This document shows positions 33,821-38,029 of a DNA stretch of 38,029 nucleotides, piece after piece. The notes under the pieces are model-generated. The model made no database searches, was not told where the DNA came from, and saw nothing but the letters and a program-made list of their open reading frames with translations. The DNA comes from Parvimonas sp. (GTDB lineage Bacteria > Bacillota > Clostridia > Tissierellales > Peptoniphilaceae): assembly GCA_022770425.1 (NCBI GenBank), contig JALEHY010000015.1:1-38029 (forward strand), given 5' to 3'. The position numbers were made by a program, and so were the translations under genes. The first letter of the stretch is position 1, and the number at the start of each line of letters is the position of its first letter.

Positions 33821-35455
33821 ATGAACGTTAATAAAAAGACGTGTGCAACTACTGACCCTAGCTTTGCATGGAAATCCATTGACTGGAAAAAATGCGAAGC
33901 ACAGGTTAAAAAACTACAAGAACGTATTGTAAAGGCTAGAAAAGAAGGTAGACACGGCAAGGTAAAATCCTTGCAATGGACACTAACACACTCTTTTGCT
34001 GCAAAAGCAATCGCAGTAAAAAGAGTGACAACTAACGAAGGTAAGAAAACAGCAGGAGTAGACAAAGTATTATGGTCTACGGACAAAGCAAAGTATGAGG
34101 CTATTTTAAGCTTAAAAAGAAATGGATACAAGCCACAGCCATTACGCAGAGTATATATTAAAAAAGCGAATGGGAAATTACGCCCGCTTGGGATACCTAC
34201 AATGAAAGACAGAGCAATGCAAGCACTATATCTATTAGCACTTGAGCCAATTGCAGAAATGACGGCAGACCCTCACTCTTATGGATTTAGGAAAGAAAGA
34301 TGCCCACAAGATGCAATACAACAATGTCATACAATCTTATGTCGCCAAAACTCTCCAAAATGGGTATTAGAGGGCGATATAAAAGGTTGTTTTGACCACA
34401 TTAGTCATGAATGGTTACTCAATAATATTCCTATGGATACCAAAATATTAAAGAAATGGTTGAAATGTGGAGTTATCTTTAAAGGAGAATTGTTCACAAC
34501 TGATGAGGGAACAATGCAAGGCGGAATTATTTCACCAACACTTGCTAACATGACATTGGATGGACTTAGTAAATTATTAGCTACTAAAAACAAGAGAGTA
34601 AATCGAAAATATGAGAAATACTCTCCAATGGTTAATATGGTGCGTTATGCTGATGACTTCATAATCACAGGTAGAACAAAAGAGACATTGGAAGACATCA
34701 AACCAATGTTAGTCGAGTTTTTAAGTGAGCGAGGATTAGAATTATCAGAAGAAAAGACTTTAATTACACATATTGATGATGGATTTGATTTTCTTGGATT
34801 TAATATTAGGAAATTTAAAGGTGTACTACTTACACAGCCGTCTAAAAAGAGTGTAAAGAAGTTCTTAGATAGCATTAGATATGTAATCGATAGCAATAAG
34901 TCTTGCAAACAAGAAACTCTAATAAGGCTGTTAAACCCTAAAATAATCGGTTGGGCAAACTACTATAGATGTGGAGCTTCATCAAGGACATTTCAAAAAG
35001 TAGACAACCAAATTTTCCAAAAGCTATGGCAATGGGCGAAAAGACGACACCCTAAAAAAGGGAAACGTTGGATTGCTAATAAGTATTTTCATTTCTATAA
35101 GACTAGACGTTGGACATTCTTAGTAAAGTCCATCAAGAATGGAAAAGTAGATATATTTCCACTAAAATTTATGTTTGATACAAAAATCATCAGACACAAG
35201 AAAATAAAAAGTGAAGCGAATCCATTTGATATAGAATGGAAATCATACTTTGAAGAAAGAATGACCTATAAAATGCTCTTGTCACTAAAAGGAAGAAAAT
35301 CACTCTTGTATATGTGGAACAAGCAAGACCATAAATGTCCACTTTGCAATGAAAAGATAACTGCTGACACTCAATGGAATGTACGAGAACAAAGAGAAAA
35401 TGGGCAAATAGTCCGTTGTCTTGTACACGATAAATGCTACAAACAAAATCGTTAG
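33821..35455 (+). CDS. ltrA: Intron 1 reverse transcriptase-maturase
   Basis: 544 residues from ATG at 33821, eight bases after AAAGGAG; an upstream start at 33803 precedes that site. RT domains run from about 60 to 330, with RPLGIPTMKDRAMQALY, FRKERCPQDAI, WVLEGDIKGCFDHISH, GTMQGGIISPTLANM and the catalytic YADD at 276-279. A maturase (X) domain follows (LNPKIIGWANYYRCGAS). The C-terminal HNH region keeps C506-PL-C509, but the expected His pair is replaced (WNVREQRENG) and the end reads VHDKCYKQNR, not CHRxxH. So splicing and reverse transcription look intact while the endonuclease is probably impaired. Confidence 0.93.
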   Translation: MNVNKKTCATTDPSFAWKSIDWKKCEAQVKKLQERIVKARKEGRHGKVKSLQWTLTHSFAAKAIAVKRVTTNEGKKTAGVDKVLWSTDKAKYEAILSLKRNGYKPQPLRRVYIKKANGKLRPLGIPTMKDRAMQALYLLALEPIAEMTADPHSYGFRKERCPQDAIQQCHTILCRQNSPKWVLEGDIKGCFDHISHEWLLNNIPMDTKILKKWLKCGVIFKGELFTTDEGTMQGGIISPTLANMTLDGLSKLLATKNKRVNRKYEKYSPMVNMVRYADDFIITGRTKETLEDIKPMLVEFLSERGLELSEEKTLITHIDDGFDFLGFNIRKFKGVLLTQPSKKSVKKFLDSIRYVIDSNKSCKQETLIRLLNPKIIGWANYYRCGASSRTFQKVDNQIFQKLWQWAKRRHPKKGKRWIANKYFHFYKTRRWTFLVKSIKNGKVDIFPLKFMFDTKIIRHKKIKSEANPFDIEWKSYFEERMTYKMLLSLKGRKSLLYMWNKQDHKCPLCNEKITADTQWNVREQRENGQIVRCLVHDKCYKQNR

Positions 35456-35498
35456 TTGACTAGCCGACATCTGTATTGGCAGATGTTTTGAATTGCTT

Positions 35499-35573
35499 GA
35501 GCCGTGTGAGGGGAAACTCTCATGCACGGTTCTTAGAGGGGAAAGGGATAGTAATATCCCTGACCTACTCGAC
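35499..35573 (+). ncRNA. Intron 1 domains V and VI
   Basis: Domain V is the 34-base hairpin 35499-35532: GAGCCGTGTGAG, GGGAAACT and CTCATGCACGGTTC, holding the catalytic core. Domain VI follows with a GGGATAGTAATATCCC stem and its branch-site region, and the intron ends GAC. It matches intron 2 at 73 of 75 positions. Confidence 0.92.
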
Positions 35574-35687
35574 CGACCATCCGACCTTGAACAAAGAGGA
35601 GGGAGAATTGTAAGACAAGGAAATAGCAATAAAGAAGTTGAGATTTATCGTTATGTTACCGAAAATACTTTTGACAGTTACTTATGG
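35574..35687 (+). CDS. Giant helicase gene, 114-bp exon 2
   Basis: 38 codons, in phase 0 at both ends. It encodes RPSDLEQRGGRIVRQGN, the last conserved SNF2 helicase motif with its arginine fingers, and on to VTENTFDSYLW. It has no start site of its own and makes sense only when spliced between exon 1 and a third exon starting CA at 38028-38029, of which only those two bases are in the window; relatives continue W-QTIENKQ, and CA fits a Gln codon. Confidence 0.9.
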
Positions 35688-36263
35688 GTGCGACATGAAG
35701 TCGCTTAATTTAACTGTTTGGCATGATGACCAAACCAACTATTCCGTTAGTTGAGCCGAGTATCGACTGCACTTAGGTGTGGTAAGCCGATATTAAAGTA
35801 ACCCTACTTGAGGTTGAACCGTAAGGAAATACCGAAACTGCCAGCAACAAGGTGGTTAGGGAGCGAGGCTTGGTAATATGGCTAACATATGTGAACTACC
35901 GATAAATGTCGTTAAGGCGAACAGGCTAAAGTTGCTGATAAGCCTGAACCAAAATGGTGTGTAGTCGGATAATCCTTTCCACAGTGGGATTACACGGACA
36001 AAAAGACTACTGGCAGAGAGGTAGAGCCTAAGTTATCAATGTTAATTAAGTGAAACATGGTAAGCCTGTACTATTGCCATAAGGCAAGGCAAATCGTAAG
36101 AAATGCTGATAATGGTGCAGGTAAAGGAGAATGGAAAAAGCGAATGCCATCTTGTAATGAGATGGATAGGGGTTCAAAATTTGCCCTAACTTGAAAGAGT
36201 GCAGACTTCCATTTGGTTTTTAATCACAAGAGAACTTGTAGAATTTTTGAAAGGAGAAAGCAA

Positions 36264-37916
36264 ATGAACAGTAAAATGTGTGCTACTACTAACAGAGCTA
36301 AAAACTGGGAAAGTATAGATTTTTCTCTAGCAGAAAGCTATGTTAAAAAACTACAAATGCGTATTGTGAAAGCGTGGAAAATGAGTAAATATGGAAAGGT
36401 AAAATCTTTACAACATTTACTCACAACTTCATTTTATGCAAAAGCCTTGGCTATTAAGAGGGTAACTGAAAATCAAGGCAAGAAAACAAGTGGTGTAGAT
36501 GGCGAATTATGGCTAACACCACAGGCAAAGTATAAGGCGATAGAAAAGTTAAATTTAAGAGGATATAAACCTAAACCTCTTAAAAGAGTGTATATACCAA
36601 AGAAAAATGGGAAGAAAAGACCTCTCAGCATTCCTACAATGACAGATAGAGCAATGCAAACCCTATATAAATTTGCACTTGAACCTATAGCAGAAACTAC
36701 TGCTGACCCTAATTCTTATGGATTTAGGGCAAAAAGATGTACACAAGATGCTATAGAGCAGTGTTTTACATCACTTAATAAAAAGAAATCTGCAAAATGG
36801 GTACTTGAGGGAGATATAAAAGGTTGTTTTGATAATATAAGTCATGAATGGATATTAAATAATATCCCGATGAACAAGAAAATATTAAAACTTTGGCTTG
36901 AGTGCGGATATATAGAAAAACAAAAACTATTTCCAACAGAAACAGGAAGTCCCCAAGGCTCGCCAATATCACCTATTATTTCTAATATGGTATTAGATGG
37001 TCTAGAAAAAGCAATCAAAGAGAAATACCATAGAAGAACAGTAAATAAGAAAACATATTTCCCAAAGGTTAACTTTGTTAGATATGCAGATGATTTCATC
37101 GTTACAGGGGAAAGTGCAGAATTGCTTGAAAATGGTGTAAAGCCAATCATTGTAAAATTCTTGGCTGAAAGAGGTTTAGAATTATCAGAGGAAAAGACAC
37201 TCATAACACACATAAATGACGGTTTTGATTTTCTTGGAGTTAATATTAGGATGTATAAAGATAAGTTGCTTACAAAACCATCTGATAAGAACTTCAAGGC
37301 TATTGTCGATAAAATCAGACGAATCATAAAAGATAATCCGTCAATGAAACAAGAAATTTTGATTAGAAAATTAAATCCAATCATTATAGGTTGGGTAAAC
37401 TATCAGAAATATAATGTTTCATCTAAAGCCTTTGAAAAACTTGATTATGAAATATATAAAAGCTTGTGGACCTGGTGCGTTCGTAGACACCCAAAGAAAG
37501 GTAGAAAATGGATAGCTAAGAAATACTTCCATACCATTGGAAATAGAATCTGGACTTTCAGTGTAGCAACTGGTGACAGAATGGAAAATGGCGAGAAATA
37601 CTATCTTCGTCTTAAATATGCTACAGACACTGATATTAAAAGATTTACCAAGATACAAGCTGAAGCAAATCCATTTGATGAAAATTGGCAAATATACTTT
37701 GAAGAAAGAGAAGAGTTAAAAATACGAAACGAACTTAAAGGACGTACAGTTATAAATAGACTGTATAAAACGCAAAATGGAATATGCCCTGTTTGTGGAG
37801 AGAAAATAACTATGGATACAGACTTTAGAGTACATCAAACAATTCAAAATAACATTACCCTTAAAACTTTAGTACACCCTTGGTGTCATAGAAAATTGCA
37901 TATAAATGACAAATAA
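36264..37916 (+). CDS. ltrA: Intron 2 reverse transcriptase-maturase-endonuclease
   Basis: 550 residues from ATG at 36264, seven bases after AAGGAG. RT motifs: RPLSIPTMTDRAMQTLY, WVLEGDIKGCFDNISH, GSPQGSPISPIISNM, YADD at 274-277. Maturase domain LNPIIIGWVNYQKYNVS. HNH endonuclease from C508: CPVCGEKITMDTDFRVHQ and LVHPWCHRKLH, with its Cys and His ligands mostly present. It is homologous to the intron 1 protein along its length but clearly diverged, so neither is a fresh copy of the other. All three activities look possible. Confidence 0.94.
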   Translation: MNSKMCATTNRAKNWESIDFSLAESYVKKLQMRIVKAWKMSKYGKVKSLQHLLTTSFYAKALAIKRVTENQGKKTSGVDGELWLTPQAKYKAIEKLNLRGYKPKPLKRVYIPKKNGKKRPLSIPTMTDRAMQTLYKFALEPIAETTADPNSYGFRAKRCTQDAIEQCFTSLNKKKSAKWVLEGDIKGCFDNISHEWILNNIPMNKKILKLWLECGYIEKQKLFPTETGSPQGSPISPIISNMVLDGLEKAIKEKYHRRTVNKKTYFPKVNFVRYADDFIVTGESAELLENGVKPIIVKFLAERGLELSEEKTLITHINDGFDFLGVNIRMYKDKLLTKPSDKNFKAIVDKIRRIIKDNPSMKQEILIRKLNPIIIGWVNYQKYNVSSKAFEKLDYEIYKSLWTWCVRRHPKKGRKWIAKKYFHTIGNRIWTFSVATGDRMENGEKYYLRLKYATDTDIKRFTKIQAEANPFDENWQIYFEEREELKIRNELKGRTVINRLYKTQNGICPVCGEKITMDTDFRVHQTIQNNITLKTLVHPWCHRKLHINDK

Positions 37917-37952
37917 ACACGCTGGCTCTTTAATTAGGGCTTATAAAAACTT

Positions 37953-38027
37953 GAGCCGTGTGAGGGGAAACTCTCATGCACGGTTCTTAGAGGGGAAAGG
38001 GATAGTAATATCCTCGACCTACTCGAC
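37953..38027 (+). ncRNA. Intron 2 domains V and VI
   Basis: Domain V at 37953-37986 is identical to that of intron 1; domain VI and the 3' end differ at two bases (CCTCGACC against CCCTGACC). This fixes the intron 3' boundary at 38027. Confidence 0.92.
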
Positions 38028-38029
38028 CA

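Larger units (their letters stand above)
33207..35573 (+). mobile_element. Group II intron 1 (full length, with intron-encoded protein)
   Basis: 2367 bases. The 5' end is GTGTGACTTGAAAGTCGC, a group II start; the 3' end is CTACTCGAC, with domains V-VI just before. Removing it joins codon TGG (33204-33206) to CGACCATCC at 35574, restoring W-RPSDLEQRGGRIVRQ, the expected helicase motif. 33207-33820 is the structured RNA of domains I-III; 33821-35455 the reverse transcriptase in domain IV. The insertion is between codons, in sense orientation. The subclass is not decided. Confidence 0.92.
35688..38027 (+). mobile_element. Group II intron 2 (full length, with intron-encoded protein)
   Basis: 2340 bases, from GTGCGACATGAAGTCGC after the TGG codon at 35685-35687 to CTACTCGAC at 38027. 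The same 5' and 3' signatures and same domain V as intron 1, and again inserted between a Trp codon and a C. 35688-36263 is structured RNA without an ORF; 36264-37916 the reverse transcriptase. Two bases of the next exon remain before the window ends. Confidence 0.9.

Noticed and set aside
33781..34131. Minus-strand frames across the reverse transcriptase genes
   Set aside because: Antisense shadows of well-conserved RT coding sequence with no SD or promoter.
35493..35708. 71-codon open frame spanning intron 1's end, exon 2 and intron 2's start
   Set aside because: It has no real start site; only 35574-35687 is exon. The rest is intron RNA read through by chance.
36077..36083. CCATAAG in intron 2 is the exact complement of the 5' exon end CTTATGG, a possible EBS1
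   Set aside because: It lies in a small hairpin that has no matching counterpart for the exon end of intron 1, and a 7-base match in 2.3 kb is not surprising. Needs a full secondary-structure model.

Overview
The window reads as DNA from a very A+T-rich Gram-positive anaerobe. The left part fits a low-GC anaerobic coccus of the Peptoniphilaceae/Tissierellia type, perhaps Parvimonas-like. This rests on base composition, strong Shine-Dalgarno sites, WhiA, zinc-free L31 and a 2-hydroxyacyl-CoA-dehydratase-type iron-sulfur protein with its ATP-driven activator; the genus is a guess.

Layout. 1-1140: decayed remains of an earlier mobile element, with one intact TnpW-like small ORF. 1149-7965: ordinary chromosome with L31 (minus strand), a redox cluster (double-cubane-type protein, activator, TDT transporter, DUF169 protein), a Nudix hydrolase next to WhiA, and a convergent choloylglycine-hydrolase-family enzyme. 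7966-8536: non-coding, rich in inverted and direct repeats; the left junction of the element probably lies in or near it. 8537-38029: a large conjugative element of the Tn1549/CTn type, running off the right edge. Its integrase and relaxase are not in the window.

The element starts with a replication/partition module: two RepA_N-type genes, five 23-bp iterons inside the second, a zinc-ribbon protein, ParA and ParB. A Gram-positive type IV secretion module follows: PcfB, a VirD4-type coupling ATPase, Maff2, TrbL/VirB6, PrgI, VirB4, a membrane-anchored NlpC/P60 wall hydrolase, DUF4315, DUF4366 and a coiled-coil protein. Next come three secreted proteins (a thioester-domain/Cna-B adhesin, a second Cna-B-like protein, and a wall protein ending in an IPQTN-like sorting signal), a solitary C5-cytosine methyltransferase, and a giant Toprim/LtrC/N6-methylase/SNF2-helicase protein.

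Four things stand out. (1) A 157-codon gene with its own near-consensus promoter and perfect Shine-Dalgarno is nested in the +1 frame inside the disordered linker of the giant gene. (2) Seven copies of a palindrome (TTGGTCA-N5-TGACCAA core) are scattered over 21 kb of the element, three between genes and four in reading frames; they look like centromere or operator sites for the element's ParB. (3) The RepA_N gene carries five 23-bp-period palindromic iterons followed by an A+T-rich repeat, an embedded replication origin. (4) The last helicase motif of the giant gene is cut by two related full-length group II introns separated by a 114-bp exon, so the protein can be made only by two splicing events.
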